64,000 nt of DNA from Colias croceus (lineage: Eukaryota; Arthropoda; Insecta; Lepidoptera; Pieridae): positions 885,501 through 949,500 of the forward strand of contig NC_059562.1 of the NCBI RefSeq assembly GCF_905220415.1, read 5' to 3'. The notes under the pieces were generated by a model. It saw only the letters and a list, made by a program, of their open reading frames with translations, was not told the origin of the DNA and ran no database searches. Positions within the stretch are counted from its first letter, which is position 1. Each line of letters begins with the position of its first letter. Made by a program: the position numbers and the translations under genes. Shown piece by piece: positions 48,980 to 63,100 of this stretch.

Positions 48980-49110
48980 ATCGGCCATACGGCGGCCATC
49001 TTGAAAAAATTAATAAAACGAGCGCGTAATTTTTCTTTATTGTTATTATTGAATATTGTTCCAGCAAGGTTGCCGCGAAAAAGGCGCGTTTGTCATTTAT
49101 GGCGGACTTA
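48980..49110. promoter_or_regulatory. GCCAT-rich block upstream of castor
   Basis: GGCCATAC and GGCGGCCATCTTG lie within 20 bp, with TTATGGCGGAC about 100 bp further on. GCCAT is the core of the Pho/YY1 site. A Polycomb response element or enhancer is possible but only inferred. Confidence 0.25.
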
Positions 49111-49415
49111 TGGATTTATATTGAAGCCGTGTACTTTAATTACGGACCGCGTTGTTTTTTTATATGGTAACAAATTATGTTTGGATTATTCGCTTGCTGT
49201 TATACTGTGACGTCGCTTGTCCTTGCGTGCGAAAGTTTCGTCAAAGTTTACTTCACAACAAAGTTTCTTCTTTACAAAAGTTTCATTTATCTATTTAGAA
49301 AAATTATCGAAGTCGATTCAACAATATAGGTAAAAAGGTGACACTTGAATATTAGTTTAAATTATTTAACACTAAATATTGTATAGGTATTAGGTAATAT
49401 GATTAGATTTTTTGG

Positions 49416-49457
49416 TATTTTTTAGGAACTCTATAAATATAGAGTTCCTAAAAAATA
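49416..49457. repeat. Near-perfect long palindrome
   Basis: TATTTTTTAGGAACTCTAT, AAAT, then its exact reverse complement form 19-bp arms with a 4-base loop. Allowing one mismatch the arms extend to about 26 bp (49409-49464). No gene is nearby; a cruciform or foldback remnant is likely. Confidence 0.65.
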
Positions 49458-49459
49458 CA

Positions 49460-52425
49460 AAAAATTGTAACTTCAATATGTTCCAATTAATTTATAGGTA
49501 TTACATCAAATTTGGTTCAAATCTGTGCAGCAATTTCTGATAAGGAATTATAGTATTCAGCTTCAATTTCATTGTAATAACTACCAAGATATTTTAATTA
49601 TCAAAGTTTTAATTCCGAGTAAGAAATCGCGTATTATATTACGTTCAACTGCTTCGTGGATTTGTGCGTAGGTGGTATCGTATACTAATATACGTGTATG
49701 GCTTTGCTTGGAATTATTATAAGTACCATGATACTGTAAGTAGGCTTCAAGATATGTTTAATAATGGCATTCGTTTATGTTTAATTTATCAAAACAAAAT
49801 AAGTGATCATTTAGAATAAATTAGTAATAAAGAAGTATTTATCTAAATATTTCTTAAATAAGTATTAAATTGAGGTCTTTGTGATTAAATTGAAGAAATT
49901 TAATCAAATCGATTTAAAAGTTTCTATAAAAACATAAACAAAATGACGTAATTATAAGTTATATAAAGTTAAAACAAAATCAGCTCTTACACTATTTATA
50001 TCAAGATAAAATAAGTAATTACTTAGGCGCTGAACGCGCAAATTTCAATATAATATTACAATAACAAAGTCGACAGATTCTCGGAGCATTCCTCTAACAA
50101 ATATTGTGTGTATCCAGTTACATAAACAAAAGATCTGGTAACGACGCGTTCTTCAATTTTAAACAATGATTTATCCATATCAACATTTATTATCTGTTGC
50201 TAGGAATGTTAAACGAGAAATACAGATTATACACATCTCGCTTCACATCTGGCTGAATTATAAAACATACAAATAAAGATCCTGGTCTAAAACAAAAAAA
50301 GCAACGCGGTAGTCAGCCAGAAAAAGGAATTAAAATTCAAATAAAGAACGGATTCCTTAAGATAATGCTTATTCATTCCACATTTAAAATCAAATTTTCA
50401 AATAAAGGCGAGGCTGATCGAGCGCGATAGAGCGGGATGAACGTATTTATTTTGAATACGTAAAAAAGAGATAAATAGCTTATTATGATTGACAGCTGAG
50501 AACGGTTAGCCTTGAAATATTTGAAACATTATATTATAAAGTACACTATCTTTGGCGGACACACGTGCAGTGCGGTCCTTAACACAGAAAGCTTTGAGCA
50601 AGTTTTTGTCATCTTACAACTGTTTCCACCCGGACTTTAATACACTTTCCTTATATTAAGATTCTTATTATTTCTTTAAAATACTTAAGTCTATACTAGA
50701 ATTACTATTACTAATACTAAAATTGAAAGCATTCTAGATCTTTAGTGCTTAACAGAAATTTTAAAACAAATTGCCATGGAAATGGAAAATTAACAACTAT
50801 TTCCTCAAGATTCAATATTAAAATATTAATTGAATAAAGGACCGTTCTGCTCGTGTGTATACCCCTCATTACCCGTATGTATAATGGCGGCGGGCGCTAG
50901 ATATTCGTTTTTAGAAACGTCGAGTTTCTCCGGAACACGTTTTAAATCATATTTCGAACGTTTTTGATTTAGATCGTTGACTTTTTAATTCTTACTTTGT
51001 AACTTGTAACATGTTTTGTGCCAGTTTTTTAACGTTCTTACGAGCGAGTAATTATAGATGTTTTCAAATTTGGAATTCGCTGTTAATAATATTATAATTT
51101 GTGTACGCCCATTGTCTTTGAACGTTTAGTTAAGTTTGAGATAATAGCGTGTTAAAGTTTGTTAAACTAGACATTAGGCGTATAATCCTAATCTATACAT
51201 TTCGCGTAGCATTTCTACGTCGTAGCATAGAGCTTTCGCTCTGATGTTTTTTACACATTACTGAATTCATAATAATTTTTAATTCAATACAAATTGTGAA
51301 TAAAACAAGAAATTTCTTTATAATTGATAAAGCGTCCGTGCCGAAAACCGGATCCAATCTATTAGGTGTCAACTTGGTCGTGTCGTATCACGTAGAGCGG
51401 TAAAAAGTCGAATCGGTCACGCCGGCTGTAAATGTAATCTTCGTGCGTATGATCTGTTTATTTTATGATCATTTTTGTTTTAATTTAATTATGGTTTATG
51501 ACCGTGTGTTTGCTATTATGGTTTATAGTTATTTTAGACTCGTTTTAAGAAGTCGACTTAGATTTTTTAATATCTATTTCTACAAATAATATAATTTTTA
51601 GCATATATTTTGTACTTATTAGTTATTTTAAATAAGCAATTAGACTTTTTAATTTCATACGAAGCCTTTTTAAACAGCCATATTACATTATTCCCATTAC
51701 ATTAATTATTTAATTGTAAATTAATTAGCGTACACATAAGCGCCTAATTTAAATAAAAAAATATCGTCAACCATAAAATATCGTACACACATCGTGCACT
51801 ATAAACGCCATAACACTAAATCAACACATCACAAATTTTATTCACAATACGAGCTTGAATATTCAAACGCCTAATCTGTTTTATCGGCGAGTTTACGGCC
51901 TATAATGATCACTTGTGTCGTACGATACAATGACGTGTTCCAATTTTGAATTCTCTTCGATTTACGAAAGTGAATCGAATTCTGTTTGAATTTGGAATTT
52001 TAAATTCTATTTTTGAAATTTATTGCCAATGATTTCAATTTTAGAATTGGATTGCAATTTGTTTGCTCTATATTGTTGGTTGTTTGTTTTTGGGATTATA
52101 AACTTTTTTATTATTTCGTTACTAATAAAATAAATTACTCGTGTAATTTAAATGGATCTTATTATGTGAGAACATGTACAAACAGTTGTTAAAGCAATAA
52201 ATATGAAGTATCTCAATCGAGTATCATGTACGTAATTAAATTTAATTCGCGTGGGCAGTCTTATCTATTTTCCACATGAATTAATTTAAAAACAGCAATT
52301 TTTATTATAAATTACATCGCCGCCGGCGTTGTTGAAACACGTGGGTGAAGGAATTTGGAAGTTTGATTAATAATAATGTAATACCTACTTAATTGTTTTA
52401 ACACATTTAAATCTGTTTTATTTAA
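49460..52425. other. Castor upstream DNA, part 1
   Basis: No gene is recognised. GC-richer patches lie near 50.87-50.93 kb (GGCGGCGGGCG) and 51.34-51.43 kb. The word TTTCAAATTTGGAA is at 51062-51075 and related words occur near 51.94-52.0 kb. Confidence 0.4.
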
Positions 52426-52619
52426 CATCGTGGCTTCACCGCTCCGCTCCTGTTGGTCTTAGCGTGATAATATTATATAGCCTATAGCCTGCCTCGATAA
52501 ATGGGCTATCTAACACCGAAATAATTTTTCAAATCGGACCAGTAGTTCCTGATATAAACGCGCTCAAACAAACAAACTCGTCAGCTTTATAATATAACTT
52601 TATAAGTATAGAGTATAGA
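52426..52619 (-). mobile_element. Helitron-like element, type D
   Basis: It matches type D from CTCCGCTCCTGTTGGTCTTAG to CAGCTTTATAATATA. The GC-rich end is truncated and lacks a clear CTAG. Confidence 0.6.
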
Positions 52620-55600
52620 TTTATAACATTCAAACATAACAATAATAATATTTTGTTGCTTGTAAGTCATGGTTTAGTTCGTATATCGTGATGATAGTAT
52701 AACGAAGTGCTGGACAATGAGAGAAACGTGAAAATTATACAAAACGATGACACAATTATAGAACATAACGATATTGCAATAAATATATTATTATTCCGCA
52801 TACGTTGCTAGATGCACGTCCGTCTGTCAATCGTGTCCTTAGACCTATTCCTACATGCGTGTTTAATATAGGAAAAGTTTATTTGTTTGTCTAGTGCAAT
52901 AACTGGAACTATTGAAGTGCTAGTGTTACAGATTGAAGGTCTTTTCACACACGATTTGTGAGCTTTTGATATCAACTAGCCACTGCAAGTATCATGTTCA
53001 CATGATATATTAGGAGCTTATTAAAAATGTCATTTCTTAAAACAATCGTTCGAAATTTAAATATAATAGAATTTAATTCAAAACTCAAAACATCACATAA
53101 CATCCGTCTTTCCTATAATAATAATTGTACTTCGAAAATCAAATCCACATTTCAAAATTTGAACGAACCATAGACGAAAGGAAGCGTTGACATAAAAAGC
53201 TTTGTCTATGCGCACCATAAACAATGCTGCTCAATATTTATATAACACAGCACCAGGAAGGCCGGTTTACTTCGAACTGTCATTAAATTCCCAACACTTT
53301 TCTGATTATAATTCATAAATTTCCGGCGCTACATATTGTGATACACATCACGTGCACACACACACACATTCCTATAGACACACTCTTGGCCATTTCTATT
53401 TAATAGTGAATAGTAAGCTTTCATTGTTATGGATTCATTGATTTGGTTATGGATTACATTGAATTAAAATAAAAGAAGCTCTACCTTTCGTCTGTTTTAA
53501 AGTAAGAAATAATGCGTAAGTAATAAATGAAAATAAGCTATTTTCAAAATTACATGTGAAGTATTGTTGTGAAAAAATTAATGAGATTTGAAACTTTGAA
53601 ACATTCATGAAAAAGGCGGCAGTTTTCAGTTCAAGTGTTTGTTTTTTAAAGCTTGTTGAAAAGCTTCTTACCGCGAAAAGCTGGTATTTCAGGATCGTCT
53701 TCATAAGCTCTCATATTCAGTTACATACAATTCTTCGTATATAAACTATCTCTGTTATTAAAATCTGTTAGTTACCTAAGCATACCTAATTAGGCTACAT
53801 ATGACAGTTACAAGGCGTGGCCTCTAATATAAGTACTGTGACACACGGACGCACAGCGAGACGGTAATTCTCCTTTGTATGCTAATAGAAAATTATCTAG
53901 TCTCGAAATTGTAATCTTGGAGCTTGCACGGAATTTCTTCATCATACGTTGCTTGTGTGACGTCGTTTTTATTCAGTTTTGAATTTGGAACGAAAGCGCG
54001 TTCGAAGTTTGTATGTTCGAAATCTGAAAATCATTCTTCTGATATATAATATACGAATTTTTCGAATGGTTTAGATTGAAAAGATTGGATTTAGAAAACA
54101 ATAGTTTTGAATTAAAATTATTTCTTAACAATATTACATTTCGACAAGCTATTTTATTTTAGTTTCTCATTCTCGTTAAAACATTTATTAAAGGTAGGTA
54201 CACATACAATCTAAGTTAGCCATCAAAATAATTGATTGTTACGTACTACGTCTAGTTTTATTTATTTCTAGGTCAGCAATGAATTGGCTTTCATTAAAAC
54301 AAATTTGTTATTACGCAAAAACTTGTTTAAAATTCTGGATCTATTAGAAATTCTATTACGATTTTTGCAAAATAGATAGTTCTTGTAACAAAAATTGCTA
54401 AAGCTTCAAATTCCAATAAGTATTACCTAAGTAGAGATCAAGCTAAAATGGCAACACTTAAGTAACGATACGCAACAAGAATTCCATTTACCAAACAATA
54501 GCACACACGATTCCAAATTCAAATTTTAAACTTAAAAAAAGAACATGCGGCCGCGAATTTCAAATATGGAACGCATTCTATTCTGATTTCGTATTCTTAA
54601 TTCGAATTCAATTATTATTTTCAATTACCGTGGGCCGCTCGTGAGTTGTATTGTCCTAGTTTTTTTGCGTTCAGAAATTATGTAATTTACCTTGTTTTAT
54701 ACATAGTTTGATTTTACATTTTACGCGTACAGGATTTATAATCTTATTCTATAAGCGCAAATAGTTAAAATAATATTTAAGAGCTTCAGAGTTCAGATAT
54801 TAATAAAAATTATCGATACCAACATTTAAGTGAAACTAATTACATACCGGTTCGTGAAATACGCAAAAACAATTAATAAATTCATAGCTTATCCTTACTC
54901 GGAAATAAAATCTTTTTATACACATACATATATTATAGATTAAATACGTTTAATCTCAGTTTAAGTTTATTAGGTACTTTATTAAAGAGTAAAAAACCAA
55001 GTTCATCGACCTTCAAGTGGGTACTTGACGCTTTTATGAAGAAAACACTCGAAAATGCATAACTATTTTCATAATTACACACACATGCGTACGCTGTGAA
55101 CCATCTTTATTCCATCTTATATCTTTATTGGATATTTTTAATGGATCGTAGAGATAAGTTCATAGACAACGTAAATAATATATTGACGGTGCTTTTTAAA
55201 ACAATCTTGAATTGTTACTTTTGGTGCTAAGAAATATAATTGTTATTAGCGACAAGGCGGGTTTTTAATAGTAGCAAATAACTTTAAAACATTCCATGGT
55301 AAATATACTTGCTACTACTTGATAAAACAAAAGTAGGTCTCTATCAATATTCTATATTTGTATAAAGGTAATGTTACGCGGAATCGAATAAAATATAGCA
55401 TAAAAATAATTGCTTATTGTTTAGTCTATGGAAACTTTACTGGCAACACGCGCGCAACAGGAAAGAGAACTCGTTCCACATTCAAATTGGTAAGGAATTT
55501 GAATACGCGATTGTCATTGGTTGACAATCAATCATTATAGTTTTTGAATTTCGAATTCCACGGCATACGTGATGTATTATCCGATTTGAGTGGACGTGTC

Positions 55601-56418
55601 TGATGTTTGAGATAATTGAAGCTATTCGGTTAACGAACGCAGTAATTTAACTACTTTCTATTGAAATTGATATACGTACTTTCAACACTCATTAGTTTTT
55701 AAATTAAGCATAATTTTCATAGAAATATGTAATCGTACTCACATATTATGAATTATGAAGCTATTTCTGATTTAAGTTCCTATAAACTAAGAAAAATTTT
55801 ATCGTAATTTTTATGTTGTATAAAAAAATTAAACAGCGTAGTACGGTACTTTTATTGGTTTTAAACTGTTGTTTTTAAAATCGAATCTTGTACTTCGAAC
55901 AAGCCAATGGGCAAACACTTGAAAATTACCATTTTTCGGCCACAATGTTGACACAAACGATTTAGTTGACTAAGAGTGTATGTTTCTAAGTGTTATTATG
56001 TTAAGTTAAATAAAGTTGTCAAATAACTGAGTGTACTTTCTTCAAATCACCCATGAATTCCCATAATTATACCTACAAATATCACAAGAAAAATATTGAT
56101 ACAAACGAATAACCGTTATTTTTTACCACTTTGAGGGTAGATCGAAAAATTAAATTATCTTGACAAAACCACGAAAAATACACGTTTTCCACAAAAAGTA
56201 TAGAAGGTAAGTATGTATAATTTATTTCGAAATCGGAATTGATCTATAAATACAAGTTAGAAGCAAATTACACACTTGAAAAGATCACATAATCGTGTTT
56301 TTGATTCACACGAAACTTGTCTTATCTCGACATCTTATGGCGCGTGTATACTCTCGTCAAATTTTAAGATGTAATTTTTTATGGGAAATTTAAAATAAGT
56401 ATTTTTTGATGAAAAAAT
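52620..56418. other. Castor upstream DNA, part 2
   Basis: No gene or bounded repeat was found. TTCAAAT/TGGAA-type words recur (53977-53990, 54511-54523, 54558-54571, 55474-55486), several beside CG-rich bases. A (CA)n tract lies near 53355-53368. Confidence 0.4.
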
Positions 56419-56521
56419 GCGTTGAGAGTATAATTTCAAGGTCGCGTCATGGCAATACCGTCACGCCATAGAGTAAGGCGACGATTTTGGTCTTCAATCT
56501 TCCCCAAGATGTTTCACTTGA
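56419..56521 (-). mobile_element. AAGTGAAAC-type inverted-repeat element, diverged reverse copy
   Basis: On the minus strand, CAAGTGAAACATCTTGGGG, ATCGTCGCCTTACTCTATGG, CGTGACGGTATTGCCATGAC and ACTCTCAACGC follow the order seen in the 25.1- and 37.4-kb copies. One arm is mutated. Confidence 0.5.
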
Positions 56522-56743
56522 ATTTATATAAAATATTCAATTATTTATGGAATTGATGAGTGTAATTTATCAAATGCGAGTAAATATTTTAGATATTTTT
56601 TTAATACCGCTATTTGGAAAGCGTAGTAGATAGGTACCAATTGAAAAGCATAATTTAATAATTTAAATGGACCAGCATTTAGGTAATAAGAATTGAGTTA
56701 CTTTAAGAAAATACATTATCGATTTAGGTTTTTTTCAACTTAC

Positions 56744-56870
56744 CTGCAAATTCGTGGTAACAATAAAGACTTGATCAAATGCCTCGTCGAGAGTGTGAAC
56801 GTAACCTAACTTTACATAAACGCAATAACAGTTTTAGTCAAATTTCTATGACGGTATGTAGACCGCTAGT
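56744..56870 (-). other. Candidate upstream castor 5' exon (donor only)
   Basis: A near-ideal donor, TTTGCAG|GTAAGTTG, ends at 56744 on the castor strand. The preceding sequence has normal complexity. The 5' boundary is unknown. It could splice to the acceptor at 46145, but nothing beyond the donor supports it. Confidence 0.2.
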
Positions 56871-57102
56871 ACCGTAACTGCCTCAGGCAAAACTGCTCTT
56901 TTTTGTTGAAACTTCTTAGTCGATAAATGTGGATAATAAGAGGAAATATCGGTGCATTGGAAGCTCATAATCAATAAGGTAATTACGGTTTGCCAAAGGA
57001 TGGAATGATTTTACAAAATTAGCATGTTTTGAGACAAATGTTGATAAAAATGTGAAGACTGCTTCTTGTAAGGTGGAGGATGAATCGGCTCGACGGAACA
57101 CA

Positions 57103-57185
57103 GTGGGGTTTTAGTCGGTAAGAATCCGACATAACCCACGGCTCCTTCCCCGGGGGCCGTGGGTATCTTTGAAAGATTTCCCCAC
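57103..57185. repeat. GC-rich hairpin repeat
   Basis: GTGGGG (57103-57108) and CCCCAC (57180-57185) bound a unit. It contains the stem CCCACGGC (57135-57142) and GCCGTGGG (57156-57163), with CCCCGGGGG between. TTTTAGTCGGTAAGAATCCG precedes it. It looks like a dispersed repeat end; I cannot name the family. Confidence 0.5.
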
Positions 57186-60100
57186 TTTAAAAGAAAAGGT
57201 ATATTCTCATACTTTAATTAAAAAACATACAAAATTGCCTTGAACAACAAATTTTAAACACATGTGAAACAAATCTTAAAAATGTCTTAAAATCTCGATG
57301 CCCTACAGTGATAACTAAAATTGTTACAATTACAAACAAATTATAGAACATTAATTATTATGAGTTATGTAAATGTATTGTGGAATATATTTTACACATC
57401 GACCTTATCTTGGAGACAAAAATCTATATTCGCAACCGCCGCAAGCGCAGTCGTGTTCTAAACACGTGCTGTGTATGGTCAGCAAAAAAAAAGATTAAAA
57501 ATATATTGATTCACAAATATCTTTTTTGTTAACGGTCATTTTTTTGCACATCGTACCTACACGTGTGGGTAATGTCAAGTTTTTAAGTTTGATGAACTTT
57601 TTCGACTCATTAGCAATTGTGACGTCAGAGTATGTGTCAATTACACGTTATATCCGGTAATTGTAATCAGATCAAATTGAAATTAGATATTCGCAACATA
57701 TAGAACTGGAATTTTGTGACGAAAATATCGTTGTGTATATTTTAATCGAAAAACTTGATTCTAAATACAATACAGCATCTGTATTATGACATGATTATTT
57801 TAATTTTAACATTGACATGATTTTAAACGAGCAACTATGGAGATTCTCGCCGGTTCTCTCCATACTTGCTTTCCGAATCGGTGGTAAATGTTAAACAATG
57901 TTATGACGATTCAAAAGTGCCTTTTTATGAAGCCTAATCTACCGGTCCTTTAACCTCAAAATTTTTCATGTACATTACCCAATGACCAGGCCGATCAGCA
58001 GATAAAACAGATTATACTTTCGAAACGTGACAAATCCGCTATCATAGATCATAACAATATACAACATCAACATACGTCGAGCCGATCGATGGATTTAATT
58101 GGTTGCGCAACCAACCGGTGTTTCTTTGTTATGAATTCTTTGACGCTTATCCGAATTAGGTATTGTCTATGGCATTAATTTGAATGATGGGATTAGAATG
58201 GCGCAATTTTTGAAAATGGAATTCGACTCGAATTGAAAATGGAATTCGAAGCTCATCGTCCGTTCTTAATTCGAAATTTGAAATTGTTACATTTGAGCTG
58301 TGGTAAGATTCTTTTTTTAATTAGTAATGGAAAAGAAATCATTCCAATTTCGAAAAATTATCAATCACATTTAATTAAGAAGCCCAATTTCTAAGCGAGT
58401 CAAACAAACTTTGTCATCTGAGCACAATTGATCGTCAAATCGACGCATTATAAGATAATAGACCGGATTTTTGAGCAATGAAGTAGCTGACGGTACCTTA
58501 TCATAGTCGTGCATCAGATTTGTATTATTTTGAGAAGTAATTATTAATGTTACTCGCTTACCGAATTTCGCTTCGTCCCTCACTACGCAATCTAATGAAT
58601 AGTGATGTGATGATATCGATAAATGCCTTCGTAATTATTACTGGTTTTATTATATTTGAGGTCGATACTCAGATTGTATGTATCTGTGTAGCAATTTATT
58701 TTGTTTCTTATGTTCTATTTTTTTCTGATTTCGATGAACGATAGATAGTGCGGATTCCATTTTTCTGATAGGTTTATAATCGAAAATATCTAAAAAATAT
58801 CTTGGTCATCGTCAGATCAAATCTGAAAGCAGATACCTGGAATTACTATAGAGATACAATAATTTTACTTTTTGACATTCTTCCACGTTTCCTAAAGCAA
58901 GTAATTACGAAATTGCGGTTCATTGGGAATGATATCAAAAAACGGAAATTTGCTTTAATTGAAGCCAGCTCGAGGTTGTCTATTACTGGCATAACAAAAC
59001 GTTAAAAGTAACGATTTCGATGAAATAATTCCCGACCACAATATGGAACTAAATTTAGAGAATTTCGCGGCAGTTTGCATCCCGCGGCCCGCTGCAGCAG
59101 GTACGTACATTCAACATAATAACCAGCAGAAAAACGTAGACGATGATTTCTGTAAAGAATCCAAACCGATCGTCCATTTCATTCGGAACACCGACGTAAA
59201 TTTGACAAAAGTATTTTATGAACGTATAAATTCGAAATGTCGGAACGTCATCGCATCGGTACACTTAACTACACAATGTTTCGGGGAAGCGACGACTTTT
59301 TGCCGACCGATCGCAACTTGTTCAATTACAGACAAAATTAATGATTGAGACGCACACACGCACACACGCAGACACACACATGCACAATTAAAGCCAGGAT
59401 CACACAATAGGATTACATCGCCATAAATGGATCTGTATAACCAGTTATGAACGCTTATGATCCTATAGTTGCCGTTTAACATTTTTGCCCCTTTTGTTTC
59501 GAATAGAAATGTGTTCTTGCATTTTAATTCAGGCTTACCATCTTATAGACCCATACGCCCTTATGCAGCCGACTCTACTGCGTTTAGTGCCTTCCTTTCA
59601 ATGAAACAATACGCTTTCCGGTTTACGGCCGCGGATTTTTTATGATAATGAATCGTAAAATGCTCAACAGATGTGAATCAGGACGAAAATTGATAAACAA
59701 GCATTCGTAGTATATGTATACCGATTTATCATAATCCAAGATAATAAATAAAACGGCACACAGTAACATAAAACCGAACGAACAAAAAAGCGTTTCTCAT
59801 AAACACGACGCGATTTTGCCTTAACTAGCCATTGTAAAGATATAAAATTACTAAGAAATATCGCGGCCATTTAATACGTCTTTTATTGATTACGGAACGA
59901 CCAAAGATCATCAAACGGAAGCTCGAAACCGACTTCTAGATAAAATAAATTTTAATAAACCGTCGAGAATACATAAAGAGCGTATCAAACGGGGCACGTT
60001 AGAAAAAATTAGGAACAATTCAAATCAAATGTTCGAAATTCGAATTCTCGTTAGAGAGGGACGCCCGTAGGGTTGATGACCCGATGAAATGTCAGCATAA

Positions 60101-63100
60101 CCCCGTCTCACTCATTCCACATATTAATCTATCTGGTTATCTCATTCTATGATGTTGATCTTGATACGTCACATTTTTAATAAACGAACTCCATATGACA
60201 TGGCGTACGGAAATTCGTCGATGATTAATATGGCCGCCGTGTACGGATACGAAACTAATACTTTGTTTTTAAATGATATTAGAAATATTGATAGTTTCGT
60301 GTCGTTGTTCGTGTTGTGATCGACCGATAAACAGTAGGATAGAAAGTCGGTATCGAATACATATATAATAAGTAATAACCGATATGTAGGCAGTGAACGT
60401 AAACAGTGCTATCTTATGATCTTAGGAAAAAATTATATTGTAACAAGTTTTCATTGTGAAGCTGGTACTAGCCCACTATTGCACGTACCGATATCTTTTA
60501 ATTAGAACGTTGCTCGCGGAGAGGGACTTTAATAACGTAATAATCTTGTCGCCCGTGGCATTTCGAGCTATTACTCGGATCCTCATTTTAATTTTGACAT
60601 TAATAAGTGTGGCGAACGCGCGGACAAAACAAATGAAAAACGAGCTCCGTGATCCGACAAAAAGCGATGTGTACTAGCACCGCGACCGTACCGGAGCGTT
60701 TCATTACATCTCGAATAAAAAGTTCATATTTGACGTTTAACAAATCGTTCCTTTTTCAAATCGACCAATGAGACCATTGTGTTCGCTCCTAATGGCGCGT
60801 TCCATTTTCAAATCTTATTCTCTTTTCAAATCTCGTGGATTCGGATTTGGAATGTGTTACGTCGGTTACGTTTTCCCACACGTGTATTTGTTAGTTGCAA
60901 ATAGGTTGATGAATAGTAACTGCGTGGAAGACAATTGTAACATTTTTATTGATGTGGTATCTGTCAGCTCATTCAGCCGCTGACGTCGCTTACATTTGAG
61001 ATTAACGAGCAAATAAAACGTTTTCTTTTTAATGTGTAATAACGCTTTCATTAATTGTTGATATCATTTGTCTTACTGTGGAATACTTTCTATCGAGATA
61101 ATTGTGTAGGATTTAAACGTTCGTCAATTGGAATAACAAATAGAATACGCGTTTTGTATTTTTTTACGATAATTTCAAATAGTCAGCAGTCTTTTTCATA
61201 TTCCAAAAAACGTTTAAAATGTGTAAGGGGATATTACATATTCTTATGGCCGGCTTCACATTTCCACTTCAAATATCTTAACTATCTTATCTTTCAGTTA
61301 CAATAACAAAATATATAAAATAATGATTGAAAATAAATATCAAAAATAATAAATACCAAGGGACAACATCAGAATTCACAAAGAAAAAAAAAAACGATTT
61401 CGAAACCTATTTTAGACTGTACACAATATTTGGCCTTATTTTTGTAGGTCATTTATTAGAATTGTATCGATATAATATTTTAATTACATCAGATCGGATC
61501 GCCATAATGCTGAAATTGATTAACGACGCGGACGTATTGTCGATGCGCGTGGGCAGTGGTATTAAACTTTTTATCTAAAAAATGCAATCTTCAGCCAAAT
61601 GTCGTGTGTACTAGAGTGAGAGATATTGTAAATGTACATCAAAGGATTTTTTAGAAATTCAAGGGTGACCGGGTGGGGCTACGAAATTTATTTGATTAGT
61701 AAAAAGGTTTTTTAGAAGGATGTGTGAATGAAGAAGATGAATTAATTATTGGAAGTTAAAATAGGGTCAGTAAATATGTAGATATACAATTTTTATTTGA
61801 ATTTAGGAAGGTTGTTCGTTTTTCTCTTTTATTATCATAATGGTGATGGTGTAGCAAACTTAATTAGCCTATGCCATTACAATGTAGGTAATACCTAGTT
61901 TACGTAATATACTAAGTAGAGTACACGTTATATTACTATACTAGCATAATTGACGACATATTCCAAATTCCACTTCGATTTTACAATGTTAATCCATATA
62001 ATATTACATCTAGTCGCACGAACTTGCGACTATTAGTCGCAGCGTTTCCTGGCCCCACACTGTCACCCTTTAAAATTGAAGGGCGCGTCCCCAATGTAGT
62101 GGGCAACATGGCGTCCGAGATTATAATAACGATTTTAAAATCCCCCTCGAGATTTTTTTTTATTTTTAAACTTTTTCGGAAGGGTTGCTGAGTGGACCAT
62201 GGGGCAAAATGCTCTGGGGTGTATCTTTGGTTTGGCGACATGTTTCGGTTTTTTGGAATTTTAAAATTTGCTAGAAATTATTTTTTATTATTTTTACTTT
62301 TTTAATTTTATGTCGGCTAGTTGGAATTGAATAATTTTTCGTATTATATATATATATATACCAATCGTGCGTTGCGGTGATTTTCTTATAGGAAACTTCT
62401 TCTTTAATAATATTGTTAATAATTTTATGTAAATTGAACCATTTTATCATAATAAATTAAACACGTCGCATCTTAATACCTACATAATATGAACAATGTT
62501 AGTTGTTACAATGTTTGACAATATAATTAATGTTTATGTAATACGAGCATGTTTATATCAAAACAAAATAAATGTTTACTTATAAACAAATTCTCGATGT
62601 TTCCAAATCTCCATACTAACGCTTTATAATAACCACAGAAAACTTTTCTACTTAACATTCTTCGTAAACAAGTGTCGAAATCAGTAACCCAAGTCAAAGT
62701 GTGTCCAAATTCGACACTAACACGCCCAATTAGGACATAGTAAATCGGCACAATAGCGTCCATTTTAACCAATTCATGAACAAATCCGTACCAATTGTGG
62801 CCGCGAGACGCTTTATCAATAAAAATAAAATTCCACCAGGAAGATACCAATTTGTAACCACGTTTCATGATTTACTGCCCCATTATACAATTTTAGACTG
62901 TATTTTATAGAACGTTCGGTCTATTTCAGATAATAAGGCAGGATGTGAAGCAATTAGATTTATTCTATTAGCGCAATTGGATTTGTTTATCGAATTTTTA
63001 CTTTATTGCGTATGTGGTAAGTGCTTTTTTAGAGTACACAATGTGAGCACCCATGGATTTACCTTGTGGAAAATTGTTATTATAACTTTCGTAAAAATAA

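Noticed and set aside
53447..53704. Possible signal-peptide exon MKTILKYQLFA with a donor GCG|GTAAGAAG
   Set aside because: A single short hydrophobic start plus a donor is expected by chance in 64 kb; no downstream exon was found.
59042..59348. Plus-strand frame with ATG and donor-like CAGCAG|GTACGT
   Set aside because: There is no recognisable domain, no partner exon and no conservation evidence; probably chance in a GC-richer patch.
62345..62361. (TA)n as a TATA promoter
   Set aside because: It is a simple microsatellite with no initiator or gene next to it.
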